Positions 10,340 to 19,246 are shown, numbered from the stretch's first letter. The stretch: DNA of 64,000 nucleotides from Streptomyces sp. DvalAA-43 (GCF_900091725.1 NZ_FMBW01000094.1:246999-310998); one strand, 5' to 3'. The notes: a model not told the origin generated them from the sequence alone. Numbers and translations are program-made.

Positions 10340-12003
10340 CAACGCAGGCCTTCCGCGAGGGGTCCGAGCGCGAGCGCGGGGAAGTAGGTCAGACCGACGA
10401 CGATGAGGATCACCGCGGTCAACAGCCCGACGAACTGCGGCCGGTGAGTGGGCAGGGTGCCCGCGGTGACCGGAACGGGTTGCTGCTGTGCGAGCGAGCC
10501 GGCGAGCGCCAGGACGAACACCATCGGCAGGAACCGGCCGACGAGCATGACCACACCCAGCGTGGTGTTGTACCAGACGGTATTCGCGCTCAGCCCGGCG
10601 AACGCCGAGCCGTTGTTGTTCGCGGCCGACGCGAAGGCGTACAAGACCTCGGAGAAGCCGTGCGGTCCGGAGTTGAGCATCGCCGCCCGCTCCCCCGGGA
10701 GGGCCATCGCCAGCCCCGCGCCCACCAGTGCCACGACGGGCGTGGTCAGGATGTAGAGCGAGGCGAACTTCATCTCCCGGCCCCGGAGTTTCTTCCCCAG
10801 GTACTCGGGGGTCCGGCCGACCATCAGTCCGGCGACGAAGACCGCGACGATCGCCAGGACCAGGATCCCGTAGAGCCCGGATCCGGCGCCGCCGGGCGCG
10901 ATCTCCCCCAGCATCATGTTGAAGATCGTCATTCCGCCGCCACCCGGCGTGTACGAGTCGTGGGAGGAGTTGACCGCTCCGCAGGACGTGAGGGTGGTGG
11001 ACACGGCGAACAGTGCCGAGGCCCAGATCCCGAACCGTGTCTCCTTGCCCTCCATCATTCCGCCGGCCGCGTGACCGGCGGTGCTGCTGACGTTGTGCAG
11101 CTCATTGGCGGTGACGACGGCGGCCGATGCGCCCCAGATCAGTGCCATCACGGCGACGATGGCGTATCCCTGACGCTTGTCACCCACCATCGTGCCGAAC
11201 GTCCGCGGGAGCGAGAACGCGATGACCAGCATGAGATAGATCTCGATCAGGTTGGTGAAGGCGTTGGGATTCTCGAAGGGATGCGCGGAATTCGCGTTGT
11301 AGAAACCGCCTCCGTTGGTTCCCAGTTCCTTGATGGCTTCCTGGGAGGCGACGGGGCCTCCGGTCAGGCTCTGTCGCCCGCCCGCGAGGGTGGTGATGTC
11401 GTGGATTCCGTGGAAATTCTGAACGGTACCGGCAGCCACCAGAACGATCGCGAAAACAAAGGCCAGCGGCAGCAGCACGCGCAGCACGATCCGGGTCAGG
11501 TCCACCCAGAAATTCCCGACGCGATCGGTCTTCTTCCGGTTGAAACCCCGGATCAATGCGGCTACGACGGAAATCCCCACGGCAGCGGAGACGAAGTTCT
11601 GCACCGCGAGGCCCGCCATCTGGACCAGATGCCCCATCGCCGACTCACCGGAATACGACTGCCAGTTGGTATTGGTGACGAAGGATGCCGCGGTGTTGAA
11701 GGACTGGTCCGTGGAAACCGGCTTCGTTCCCAGGGACAGCAGCAGATGGTTCTGCAGGCGCAGAAACGCGTACAGGAACAGCACCGATACCGCGGAGAAG
11801 GCCAGGAGGCTCCGCAGATAGGCCGACCACTTCTGGTCGGCGTCGCCGTTCACTCCGCCTGCCCGGTAGATCAGGCGCTCGGCCCACCCATGGTGATCGG
11901 CGGTCAGGACACGGGCCATGTAGCCGCCCAGCGGGCGAAACGAAAGACCCAGCGCGACGACCAGGGCAAGCACCTGGAGCCAGCCCGCGAGGGTGTCGTT
12001 CAT
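10339..12003 (-). CDS. kdpA: K(+)-transporting ATPase subunit A
   Basis: A 554-residue polytopic membrane protein of the Trk/Ktr/KdpA superfamily that provides the K+ pathway. Selectivity-filter-like segments are visible: FNTAASFVTNTNWQSYSGE, GTNGGGFYNANSAHPFENPN and SSHDSYTPGGGGM, plus ANNNGSAFAGL near the C-terminus. The length matches E. coli KdpA (557). GGAGAA precedes the ATG at 12003. It lies 12 nt downstream of kdpF and is joined to kdpB by TGATG. Confidence 0.97.
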
Positions 12004-12015
12004 CCGTGATTTCTC

Positions 12016-12105
12016 CTAGAACTTCTCGGGGAAGATCAGACAGATGACCAGATAGATCACAAGGCACACGGCAACGGTCAGGCCGACGGTATTTTCCACG
12101 TTCAC
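12016..12105 (-). CDS. kdpF: K(+)-transporting ATPase subunit F
   Basis: A 29-residue single-helix peptide, MNVENTVGLTVAVCLVIYLV with a tail ICLIFPEKF. Size and the L(I/V)FPEKF ending are typical of actinobacterial KdpF, which lies against KdpA and stabilises the complex. The start is GTG 12105, overlapping the stop of the small upstream reading frame in a GTGA junction; GGTGGGA lies just upstream. Confidence 0.9.
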   Translation of the reverse strand: MNVENTVGLTVAVCLVIYLVICLIFPEKF

Positions 12106-12185
12106 AGACGTCCCACCCCCTTGGCGACCAGGCCGATGAGGGAGAACACCACTACCGTGACGCCGATGTACACGATGTCCGACAT
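12102..12185 (-). CDS. 27-residue membrane peptide translationally coupled to kdpF
   Basis: An ATG frame of 27 codons encodes MSDIVYIGVTVVVFSLIGLV followed by AKGVGRL: one hydrophobic helix with a short basic tail. A ribosome-binding-site-like GGGGTG lies about 7 nt upstream. Its TGA overlaps the kdpF GTG (GTGA), the classic coupled junction, so it is probably translated. It resembles KdpF in size and topology but is a different sequence. It could be a second accessory peptide of the pump, or a leader whose translation opens kdpF. No function is known to me. Confidence 0.65.
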   Translation of the reverse strand: MSDIVYIGVTVVVFSLIGLVAKGVGRL

Positions 12186-12354
12186 GCGCGACGCACCCCG
12201 CAGAGTCATGAGGGACGGGATTTTCGGGCCCTCCCGACCGGCATATGGAGTTGATCCGGGGAGTGGATCGATTCACTTCTGACGCTATATCATTCAATGG
12301 CGCGTTCCCCTCGATACCCTGTGCGCCGATGGGATGACGGTGCAGTGCGCGGAT

Positions 12355-14856
12355 TCACTCGTCGCGGCGGGGCGCGGAACTCGGAAGAGTGAGGATTACC
12401 AAGAATCCGGGGCTCTCGTCGGACGTTTCCAGGGTCCCGTCCATGGCCTCGGCCAAATCGCGTGACAGCCGTACGGCCAAGCTGTCCGCCCGGGGACCCG
12501 GAGCCCGAAGAACCTCGGGGCTCGCGTTCGGGCCCCCGCCGGACGGGCCGTCCTCCACCCGAATTCTCACGCGGCCGACCTGGACCTCGACGGTGAAGAC
12601 AGGGGGCCGGTCCGGCGGGCTGTGACGCAACGCGTCGGCCCCCAGGGCGGTCAGAGCACGGGTGAGGAGAGCGGCGTCGGCGATCACGTCGGGCAGCTGT
12701 TCCGGCAGGCGCAGAACGATCGAGTGACCGCCGGGCCCGAGGTCGTCCAGGGCAGCGCCCAGCATCTCGTCGAGATCGACCGGGCGGAGGTAGAGATCGA
12801 GCGCCCCGGCGTGCAGACGACTCACATCGCCGAGATCAGTGACCAGCTGCGTCGCACGGTGCACCGCCGCATGGGCGACTTCCAGCAACTGCGCTTCCTC
12901 CGGCACGGTCGCGCCGGGGCGTCGATGCCGCAGACGCACGAGCGCCTCTTCGGCCGTGTGCAGCGGAGCACGCAGATCGCGTCCCGCCGCGAGGAGCAGG
13001 GATGCCCGGGTACGTTCGGCGTCGGCGAAGGTTTCCGAGCCGTCGGAACACCCGGCGATCCGCCCTCGAGCATGTGCCAGCCCCAGTTCGGCGGCGCATG
13101 CGGCGAGGACGCGTCGGTCTTCCGGACCGAGTCCCGAGCCGCGCACGGCCAGCGTGAGACTGTCGTCGACGGGACTTTCCACATCCGCTTCATAGGGCTT
13201 CTCCGGGGGCCGCTCCCCGGCGCTGGCGACCACGTACCAACGGGGCACGGGAGATGCTTCCGGATGCCTTTCGAGCAGGCTGACCGCACCGAGACCGAAG
13301 TTCTCCCGGATCTGCTCCACCAGCGCGGTCAGATCCTGGCCACGCATCATGGCAGCGGCCAGACGGCTCAACGCCCTCGCCTCGGATGTCGCGCGTACGG
13401 CCTGGTGCGTGCGCTGGGCAGCCGTTCCCGCTGCCGTGCCGACGAGTGCGGCCGTGACGATGAACACCACGAGCGTGGTGATCGCGTCGGGGCGCTCGAT
13501 GGCCAGCGAGTGCACCGGTGCGATGAAGCAGTAGTCGGCGAGCAGTGCCGCGGCAAGGGCGGCGAGCAGCGCGGGGTAGAGGCCTCCGACCAGGGCGACC
13601 ACGACGACGGCGAGCAGATAGATGACCAGGTCGCTGGAGAGGTCGAGGTGGCCACGCGCCACGGTCAGCAGGAGCGTCAGCACGGGCAGCAGCACCACAG
13701 CGCCGGCCAGCGCGGCCCAGTACCGTCGAGGACCCGTGCCGCGGCTCGGATGCGGGAACCTCAACACGGCGGAGCCGGCCGCCTCCCTGTGGGTGACGAT
13801 GTGCACGTCGATGAGGCCGGAGCCCTTGATCGTCCGCTCTCCCACTCCTGCTCTCAGGAGGGAGGCGAGGCGGCCGTGCCGACTCGCGCCCAGCACGATC
13901 TGGGTGACGTTCTCCGCCTCGGCGAACTGGAGCAGGGCATCGGCGACATCCTCGCCGGTGGTCTGGTGGTAGCTGCCGCCGAGCGACTCCACAAGGGTGC
14001 GCTGGGCGTCCAGTACCGCCGGTTCGACGTCGGCGAGTCCGTCCTCCAGGACCACGTGGAGGGCCAGCAACTCGGTACCGGGGGTACGCGCGCTGATTCG
14101 CGCGGCCCGGCGGATCAGCGTCTCGCCCTCCGGCCCGCCGCTCAGGGACACCAGGATGCGCTCCCGGGTCTCCCAAGGAGCGACGATGCCGTGTTCCGCG
14201 CGGTAGCGCTGGAGGCCCTCCTCCACCCGGTCGGCCAGCCACAGCAGGGCGATCTCACGCAGGGCGGTGAGGTTACCGACCCGGAAATAGTGGGTGAGGG
14301 CGGACTCGATGCGGTCCGGCGCATAGATGTCGCCATGGACCATGCGGCGGCGGAGCACCTCCGGTGGCAGGTCGACCAGTTCGATCTGGTCGGCGCGGCG
14401 GGCCACCTCGTCGGGCAGGGTCTCCCGCTGCGTGACGCCCGTGATCTGCCGTACCACGTCGTTCAGGGACTCCAAGTGCTGGACATTGAGCGTGGTGACC
14501 ACATCCATGCCTGCGTCCAGGAGCTCCTCCACGTCCTGCCACCGCTTGGCGTTGCGGGCCCCCGGAACGTTGGAGTGGGCCAGCTCGTCGACCAACGCGA
14601 CCTGAGGACGGCGGGCCAGCACCGCGTCCAGATCCATCTCGGTGAAGAGCGCACCGCGGTGGCTCAGCGTACGGCGGGCCATCGTCTCCAGCCCGTCCGC
14701 CATGGCCGCGGTCGGCCGTCGCCCGTGCGGCTCGACGAAGCCGACGACCACATCCACGCCCCGCGCGCGCAGCCGCTGCCCCTCGGCGAGCATGGCGTAC
14801 GTCTTCCCGACCCCGGGGGCGGCCCCGAGGTAGATCTGCAAGCGTCCACGTGCCAC
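12355..14856 (-). CDS. kdpD: KdpD-type osmosensor with degenerate histidine-kinase core
   Basis: An 833-residue KdpD. The N-terminal KdpD domain has Walker A GAAPGVGKT (residues 10-18) and VDELAHSNVPG. A universal-stress-protein domain follows (about 230-380; in Staphylococcus this region of KdpD binds c-di-AMP). Then come the four DUF4118 helices (about 405-510). The C-terminal transmitter is abnormal: the H-box reads AAGRDLRAPL with Arg626 (CGC, 12981-12979) where the phospho-histidine belongs, the N-box has Asp741 (ALGADALRH) instead of Asn, and the second glycine box reads ADSLAVRL. Autophosphorylation is therefore unlikely. No kdpE is in the window. The start is GTG 14856, 7 nt after TAGGAG. 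It is encoded upstream of, and in the same direction as, kdpFABC. Confidence 0.9.
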   Translation of the reverse strand: MARGRLQIYLGAAPGVGKTYAMLAEGQRLRARGVDVVVGFVEPHGRRPTAAMADGLETMARRTLSHRGALFTEMDLDAVLARRPQVALVDELAHSNVPGARNAKRWQDVEELLDAGMDVVTTLNVQHLESLNDVVRQITGVTQRETLPDEVARRADQIELVDLPPEVLRRRMVHGDIYAPDRIESALTHYFRVGNLTALREIALLWLADRVEEGLQRYRAEHGIVAPWETRERILVSLSGGPEGETLIRRAARISARTPGTELLALHVVLEDGLADVEPAVLDAQRTLVESLGGSYHQTTGEDVADALLQFAEAENVTQIVLGASRHGRLASLLRAGVGERTIKGSGLIDVHIVTHREAAGSAVLRFPHPSRGTGPRRYWAALAGAVVLLPVLTLLLTVARGHLDLSSDLVIYLLAVVVVALVGGLYPALLAALAAALLADYCFIAPVHSLAIERPDAITTLVVFIVTAALVGTAAGTAAQRTHQAVRATSEARALSRLAAAMMRGQDLTALVEQIRENFGLGAVSLLERHPEASPVPRWYVVASAGERPPEKPYEADVESPVDDSLTLAVRGSGLGPEDRRVLAACAAELGLAHARGRIAGCSDGSETFADAERTRASLLLAAGRDLRAPLHTAEEALVRLRHRRPGATVPEEAQLLEVAHAAVHRATQLVTDLGDVSRLHAGALDLYLRPVDLDEMLGAALDDLGPGGHSIVLRLPEQLPDVIADAALLTRALTALGADALRHSPPDRPPVFTVEVQVGRVRIRVEDGPSGGGPNASPEVLRAPGPRADSLAVRLSRDLAEAMDGTLETSDESPGFLVILTLPSSAPRRDE

Positions 14857-15159
14857 CGGCGGGCTCCTACCCGGGTCACCCCATGTCCTGTTCGCGCCCT
14901 TCCATGGTGCGCCCGTCACAACTGTTCTACTCGGCGGCACCGGCCCTGAGCCCTCAACCGCACCCCAGGGGTGTGTCGCGTCCGCGCGGACTGCGGTGGT
15001 GCGCAGGCCGGTCGCCTGTCGGCCTGCCGACGCCCGTAGTGGGCTGTTTGCGCGGGAGGGGCCGCTCACCGCCCGGATCGGTGCCGGTCGAGCGGGTCGT
15101 CGTGGAGTAGCGCTCCGCTTCGCCGCGGTGCACCGGGACGGGCCCGGGACTCGCGGAGG
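14857..15159. other. Intergenic region upstream of kdpD, 303 bp
   Basis: It holds the presumed kdpD promoter and the end of the TetR remnant. I saw no convincing small gene, repeat or RNA element. The open frames crossing it have shadow composition. Confidence 0.4.
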
Positions 15160-15420
15160 TCATCCGGACTCGCCGAGGTCGGGGTGCACCGAGGTCGCAG
15201 GCGCGTCCTCGTCGAGGGAGATGAGCAGGGCGCGGGGCCAGCGGCGGTACAGATCGCGCAAGGAGCGGGCGTAGTCGGCGCCGGACGTCTCCCAGGCGTC
15301 CGGGTGGAGCGCGGGCGGGTTCCAGGAGGTGATCATGAGGTCGACGACGAGACCGACGACGTCCTGGCGATCCTCGACGTAGTTGTACAACGCCCGCACG
15401 GTGACGCCCAGTTCGGCCTC
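15160..15420 (-). pseudogene. Remnant of a TetR-family regulator
   Basis: From about 15420 leftwards the frame reads AELGVTVRALYNYVEDRQDV, the helix 2-3 half of a TetR DNA-binding domain, followed by VVGLVVDLM and a ligand-domain start (SGADYARSLRDLYRRWPRAL). Everything before AELGV in that frame is unrelated antisense-like sequence, so the first ~30 residues including helix 1 and the start codon are missing. The C-terminal half of the ligand domain is also missing. Only ~87 of ~200 residues remain. It faces away from an MFS remnant that begins at the same point, the usual layout of a repressor and its efflux gene. Confidence 0.65.
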
Positions 15421-15911
15421 GGCATGGCGACCCTGCTGTTGCTCCGCCCCGACGACGCACGGTGGTCCGGCCAGGACACCGCAGTGCTGTGCACCGCCTG
15501 CCTGACGCCGGCCGTCTTTCTGGCCGTCCGGCTCCGCATGCCGGTGCCGACGCTGGAACTGCGGATGTTCGGCCGGCCCGCGTTCTCCGGCGCGATGCCG
15601 GCCGTCTTCCTCAGCCGCGTCCTGACCATCGGCGGCTCGGTCCTGGTGCTGTACTTCTCCGACGGCCTCGACGTGAGCCCGTCGGGACCGTCGACACTCT
15701 CGCCTCACTCGTCGCCGGTGTCGGTACCGCGGCACTCGGCACGGTCTTCACCCGCCACGGCGGCCACGACAGCCAGGCCGTCACCGACGGTGCCCGAGCC
15801 GTCCTGGGCGTGTCCGCGGCCCTCGCGGTCGTCGCCGTGCTCACCACCATCGCCCTCATCGACCCGCGCCGGGTCCCGCGCCCCGACCGCGGCCGGGCAC
15901 CCGCGTCATGA
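15421..15911 (+). pseudogene. Remnant of a DHA2/14-TM MFS transporter
   Basis: Two blocks in different frames match one transporter. Block one (about 15421-15680) starts LGMATLLLLRPDDARWSGQD and continues LELRMFGRPAFSGAMPAVFL and RVLTIGGSVLVLYF, the TM7-9 region of EmrB-like efflux pumps. Block two (about 15687-15911, shifted frame) starts VDTLASLVAGVGTAALGTVF and ends VVAVLTTIALIDPRR, the last two helices and true C-terminus. The 5' half and the part between the blocks are deleted. The breakpoint at ~15420 also truncates the divergent TetR gene. Confidence 0.65.
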
Positions 15912-16051
15912 GGCGGTGCCCGAAGCTGTGCGGGTTCGCGGTGCCCCCTCTCGTTGTGGCGGAAACAGCCTGGCCGGAATGGAGCGTCACAGGGAACGCT
16001 TGTCTGCCGTTCACTTGATGGAAGTGGTGCGTCGGACGAGAGGTGTTCACA

Positions 16052-16345
16052 GTGCGGCCAACCCCGAGGTGCCTGTTATTCACGGCCGGAACCGGCTTCG
16101 CGGCCCTCGCGGTGGGGGCCGTGCACGGCATCGCCGCCCCGCCGCTCGCCGTCGTCGTGTACGCCGATGTCGTCATCGGTCTGTGCTGGCTCGTCGTCGC
16201 CTTTCTGCTCCTGCGCGGCCGCCGGTGGTCCCCGGGCGCCGCCGGTGGCGATGCCACCGGCCCCCGCCACCACCGCGCCGTACGGTTCTCCACCGACGGC
16301 GAGCCGGTCGCCCGCTCCCACTGGAACACGCGCCGGCGCTACTGA
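16052..16345 (+). CDS. Small two-helix membrane protein with a 5' TTA codon
   Basis: A 97-residue protein with two hydrophobic segments (about 8-30 and 34-56) and a basic, glycine-rich hydrophilic tail ending SHWNTRRRY. I do not recognise a family. The start is GTG 16052, 9 nt after GAGAGG; the GTG at 16043 is too close to that site. Codon 9 is TTA (16076-16078), which Streptomyces reads only with the bldA tRNA, so expression is probably developmentally gated. It lies 85 nt upstream of, and co-directional with, the glycosyltransferase-like gene at 16431. Confidence 0.6.
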   Translation: MRPTPRCLLFTAGTGFAALAVGAVHGIAAPPLAVVVYADVVIGLCWLVVAFLLLRGRRWSPGAAGGDATGPRHHRAVRFSTDGEPVARSHWNTRRRY

Positions 16346-16430
16346 TCCGGCCAAACTCCCGGTACCCCGAGGTCAGTCCGTCCGCGCTCTGCGACCATGG
16401 CCGACGACCATCCCTGCCGAGGAGCGCAGT

Positions 16431-17528
16431 GTGACCAAGCCTCATGTGAGTTCGGCCGTCATGACCCACCCCGTACGCCTCGCTCAGGCCCAGGATCTCG
16501 CCGACCGGCTGCGGCTCGACGGTCTCGCCCTCGACCCCGCCCCGGAGGGACCGCCCTCCGCTCTGCGCACCGCCCTGGTCGCCTGGGCCGCCGCGGACCC
16601 GGCGGCCAGCCACCACCTCGTCGTCCAGGACGATGTCGACGGCCCCGCCGAGCTCCTGGAGATCGTCTCCCGGGCCGCCGCCCGGTTCCCCGACGAGGCG
16701 CTGGTCTTCTACACCAACTGGCATGCGCGCAACGGTGCCACCGCCCGCCTCGCCGCCCTCGCCGGGGCCTCCTGGGTACGGGCCGTCCCGGACGAGTTCA
16801 CGCCGTCCCTCGCCGTCTGTCTGCCGGCCGCGAGCGCCGCCGGCTTCCGCGCGTACGCCCGTGACAGCGCCGAGCGCCATGACGACGAACTGCTCTCCGT
16901 CTTCTTCCGGGGGCGTGGCCGGATGAGCCTGCTCGCCGTACCGAACATCGTCGAGCACATCGGGACGACCAGCATCAACGACCATGCCGCCCAGGGCATC
17001 CGGCTCGCCGTCTGCCCCACCTCCGCCGCGGACGCCGCACCCCTGCTGGACCGGGGCCGCGTCCTGGAGGAGCCGGGCTGGGTCCCCTACATGCGGTACG
17101 GCGAGGGCTACATCAGGCTCGTCGGACAGGAGCACGGCGCCGACGGCGGGCGCGGCCACCACCGCTGGCAGGACGCGCTGCCCGCGACCGGTCTCACCGA
17201 GGACATGGTCGGCGCCGCTCGGGCCGAGCATCTGCCGGAGGAGCTCGCGGCCGAGGTGGCCCGGACCTTCGGCCGTGCGTTCGCGACGGAGTTGTGGACC
17301 CACTGCCTGCTGCTCGGACGACAGGCGGCGCACGCCGCCCGCGGCCTGGGACCGCTGCCGGACGGCGTGCCCGCGGACGCGCTCGACCGGTTGCGGCACT
17401 CCGCCGTCGCCACCGCCGGACCCGCCGGACTCCCGCCCGAACGCCGCCCCGAGGCGGGCCCGGACGAGGTCCGTGCGATGGCCGCGTTCGCGTGGACCGC
17501 CGTCCACGCGGGAGAGGGGCTCGACTAG
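16431..17528 (+). CDS. Glycosyltransferase-like protein, short paralogue
   Basis: A 365-residue soluble protein that begins with a Rossmann-like strand (VSSAVMTHPVRLAQAQDLAD) and carries LRTALVAWAAADPAASHHLV followed by VQDDVDG, in which QDDV is a DxD-like motif typical of GT-A glycosyltransferases. Later conserved pieces are WHARNGATARLAALAGASWV and LAVPNIVEHIGTTSIND. The same order of motifs occurs in the protein at 30101-31744, so the two are paralogues. The start is GTG 16431 with GAGGAG 6 nt upstream. Donor and acceptor are unknown. Assignment as a glycosyltransferase rests on the DxD-like motif and fold pattern only. Confidence 0.65.
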   Translation: MTKPHVSSAVMTHPVRLAQAQDLADRLRLDGLALDPAPEGPPSALRTALVAWAAADPAASHHLVVQDDVDGPAELLEIVSRAAARFPDEALVFYTNWHARNGATARLAALAGASWVRAVPDEFTPSLAVCLPAASAAGFRAYARDSAERHDDELLSVFFRGRGRMSLLAVPNIVEHIGTTSINDHAAQGIRLAVCPTSAADAAPLLDRGRVLEEPGWVPYMRYGEGYIRLVGQEHGADGGRGHHRWQDALPATGLTEDMVGAARAEHLPEELAAEVARTFGRAFATELWTHCLLLGRQAAHAARGLGPLPDGVPADALDRLRHSAVATAGPAGLPPERRPEAGPDEVRAMAAFAWTAVHAGEGLD

Positions 17529-17537
17529 GGCCTGTCC

Positions 17538-17587
17538 GGATCAGGCACCCGGCCGGACCCGCGGATCCCCGGCCGGGTGCGTGATCC
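17538..17587. terminator. Large bidirectional hairpin between convergent genes
   Basis: GCACCCGGCCGG (17545-17556) pairs perfectly with CCGGCCGGGTGC (17569-17580) around a 12-nt loop. The stem extends outward past one mismatch with GGATCA (17538-17543) and TGATCC (17582-17587), about 18 paired bases. It covers the stop codon and last codons of the GNAT gene. Confidence 0.75.
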
Positions 17588-18311
17588 ACACGCCCGGCTC
17601 CCAGTAGGCGGCCAGGTCCCGCGCCCGGTCGACCCGGAGCGGTGCCAGGCCGCCGGGGAAGACGTACTCGCCGTCCTCCGGGAAGGCCAGGCCCGTCCAG
17701 CTCTCCCACTCGGCGACCGTCCCCGTGATCCGGGAGGAACGCGCGGACGCCCCCGCGAGGGTGCCGCCCGCGCCCACCTGGGTCCGGATCCATGGGTCGA
17801 ACGGGGTCCCGTCGTCCCGGGTCCACGCCGCGTACCGCTCGATCGGCACCAGCGGATACCGGTCCTTCCAGGTGGGGCGCACCGGCACCAGGACCGTCCC
17901 GAGACCGGCGCGCCGTGCCGTGTCCGACATCGCGTCGAGCAGCACCTTGGACAGCCCCCGGCCCTGATGGTCCTCGGCGACCTCGATGCCCAGCGCGCAC
18001 AGCGCGTCCGGGGTGCGCCCGGCGTCGCGGTCCGCGAAGGCCCGCGCGATCGAGTCGTCCAGGCCCGGACCGAGGTCCGCCGCGGTGCCGTCCCAGGTGC
18101 GGGGCAGCGAGCGGCCGGCGCCGGCGATCGTGTCGTGCTCGTCGTCGTACAGCAGGAACTGGAACTCCGGGAAGTCGTCGAACAGCCGGTTCCAGTAGTC
18201 GCCGTTGATGTCTCCGTGCAGGTTGTACTCGGGCACCACGCCGGCGAACCGCTCGGGGATGCGGTCCCACAGCTCGGGCCGTTCCGAGTGTCGAATCAGT
18301 GCCAGGGCCAT
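17541..18311 (-). CDS. GNAT family N-acetyltransferase
   Basis: A 256-residue protein. The acetyl-CoA pyrophosphate-binding motif A is CALGIEVAEDHQGRGLSKVL (QGRGLS loop). It is longer than a minimal GNAT (~150), with a C-terminal half ending in VFPGGLAPLRVDRARDLAAY. The substrate is unknown. ATG 18311 has a near-perfect AAGGAGGT site. It lies 9 nt downstream of the methyltransferase gene at 18321, so the two form a minus-strand operon, methyltransferase first. Its last codons form part of the terminator hairpin. Confidence 0.85.
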   Translation of the reverse strand: MALALIRHSERPELWDRIPERFAGVVPEYNLHGDINGDYWNRLFDDFPEFQFLLYDDEHDTIAGAGRSLPRTWDGTAADLGPGLDDSIARAFADRDAGRTPDALCALGIEVAEDHQGRGLSKVLLDAMSDTARRAGLGTVLVPVRPTWKDRYPLVPIERYAAWTRDDGTPFDPWIRTQVGAGGTLAGASARSSRITGTVAEWESWTGLAFPEDGEYVFPGGLAPLRVDRARDLAAYWEPGVWITHPAGDPRVRPGA

Positions 18312-18320
18312 GAAACCTCC

Positions 18321-19181
18321 TTACCGGGCGGGGACTTCGACGTCCCAGACGACGACGATCGGGAGACCGTCCCAGGCGGCACGGGCCGCGTCCGCGATGA
18401 ACTCCTCGTACCCGCCGGGTGCGAGGCGCCCGTTGAACAGCGGCTCGTGGCAGCCGCGCACCCGCAGCCCCGCGCGCCCGAACGCGTCCAGGTAGTGGCT
18501 GGGCAGATGGACGTGGTTGCGGACGAAGGCGAGCTCCTCGGCGCCGTGCACGAAGAGACACTGTCCCTGGAGCGCGATCACGAACGGGTGCATGTCCGTG
18601 ACGACGATCCGCCCGCCCGGCCGGACCACCCGGGCCAGCTCCGCCACGGCGGGGGCGAGGTCCGGAAGGTGTGTCATGGCCAGCGAGCAGACGGCGAGAT
18701 CGACCGAGTCGTCGTCGAGCGGCAGACTTTCCAGGTGTCCGACGCGGTACTCGGCACCCGGGGTGTGCTCGCGGGCCTTCTCGATCATGTGCGGCGACTG
18801 GTCGACGCCGATCACGCGGTGCCCCCGTGCGGTCAGCTCCCGGGTCTGCCGGCCGGTGCCGCAGGCGGCGTCCAGCGCCGTTCCGGGCGCGAGGCCGTCC
18901 AGGATCGTGCGGACGACCGGTTCCTCCACCTCGATGTACGAGCTGGGCAGCGAGTCGTACACCGCCGACCAGGACGCGTAGCCCGCCGCCGCGTCGAGCT
19001 CGCTGACCTGGGCCCCGCCGTCCGGAAGCTTCTCCTCGTCGAGGGCGAAGCGGCGTATGTCGGCCACTCGCGCGCGGAGGAACGCCTCGTCACCGTCCAC
19101 GGCGTGGCGCAGCAGCGCGAGCCCCTCGATCCCCAGCACCAGTTCCCGTACACGGAATTCACCGTGGAATTCATTGCTCAT
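18321..19181 (-). CDS. Class I SAM-dependent methyltransferase
   Basis: A 286-residue protein with SAM motif I ALDAACGTGRQT (102-113), motif II RVIGVDQSPHMIEKA, motif IV LAVCSLAMTHLPDLAPAVAE and the RPGGRIVVTDMH turn. The first ~80 residues form a helical cap rich in charged residues. It belongs to the broad Methyltransf_11/25 small-molecule group. ATG 19181 follows GAGGGG. It is upstream of the GNAT gene in the same operon. Its promoter region contains a tandem 16-nt repeat. The substrate is unknown; the context suggests a sugar or modified sugar amine. Confidence 0.85.
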   Translation of the reverse strand: MSNEFHGEFRVRELVLGIEGLALLRHAVDGDEAFLRARVADIRRFALDEEKLPDGGAQVSELDAAAGYASWSAVYDSLPSSYIEVEEPVVRTILDGLAPGTALDAACGTGRQTRELTARGHRVIGVDQSPHMIEKAREHTPGAEYRVGHLESLPLDDDSVDLAVCSLAMTHLPDLAPAVAELARVVRPGGRIVVTDMHPFVIALQGQCLFVHGAEELAFVRNHVHLPSHYLDAFGRAGLRVRGCHEPLFNGRLAPGGYEEFIADAARAAWDGLPIVVVWDVEVPAR

Positions 19182-19210
19182 GCGAGCCCCTCACCGATCG
19201 ACGGAAGACT

Positions 19211-19246
19211 CCGTGTCTTTTCCGGAGACCCCGTGTCTTTTCCGGA
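19211..19246. repeat. Tandem direct repeat in a divergent promoter region
   Basis: CCGTGTCTTTTCCGGA occurs at 19211-19226 and again, identical, at 19231-19246. The 20-nt period is two helical turns, as expected for a regulator binding the same DNA face twice. It lies 30-65 bp upstream of the methyltransferase ATG and ~90-125 bp upstream of the promoter of the dimethylformamidase-like gene. Confidence 0.7.

Noticed and set aside
12186..12354. c-di-AMP riboswitch or KdpE-box in the kdp leader
   Set aside because: An A/T-rich segment near 12270-12300 is present, but I could not match the ydaO-type core or a pair of T-rich KdpE half-sites.
12979..12981. KdpD His-to-Arg change as a sequencing error
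   Set aside because: One base (CAC to CGC) could be an error, but the N-box and second glycine box are also degenerate and kdpE is missing, so the loss of kinase function does not rest on this base alone.
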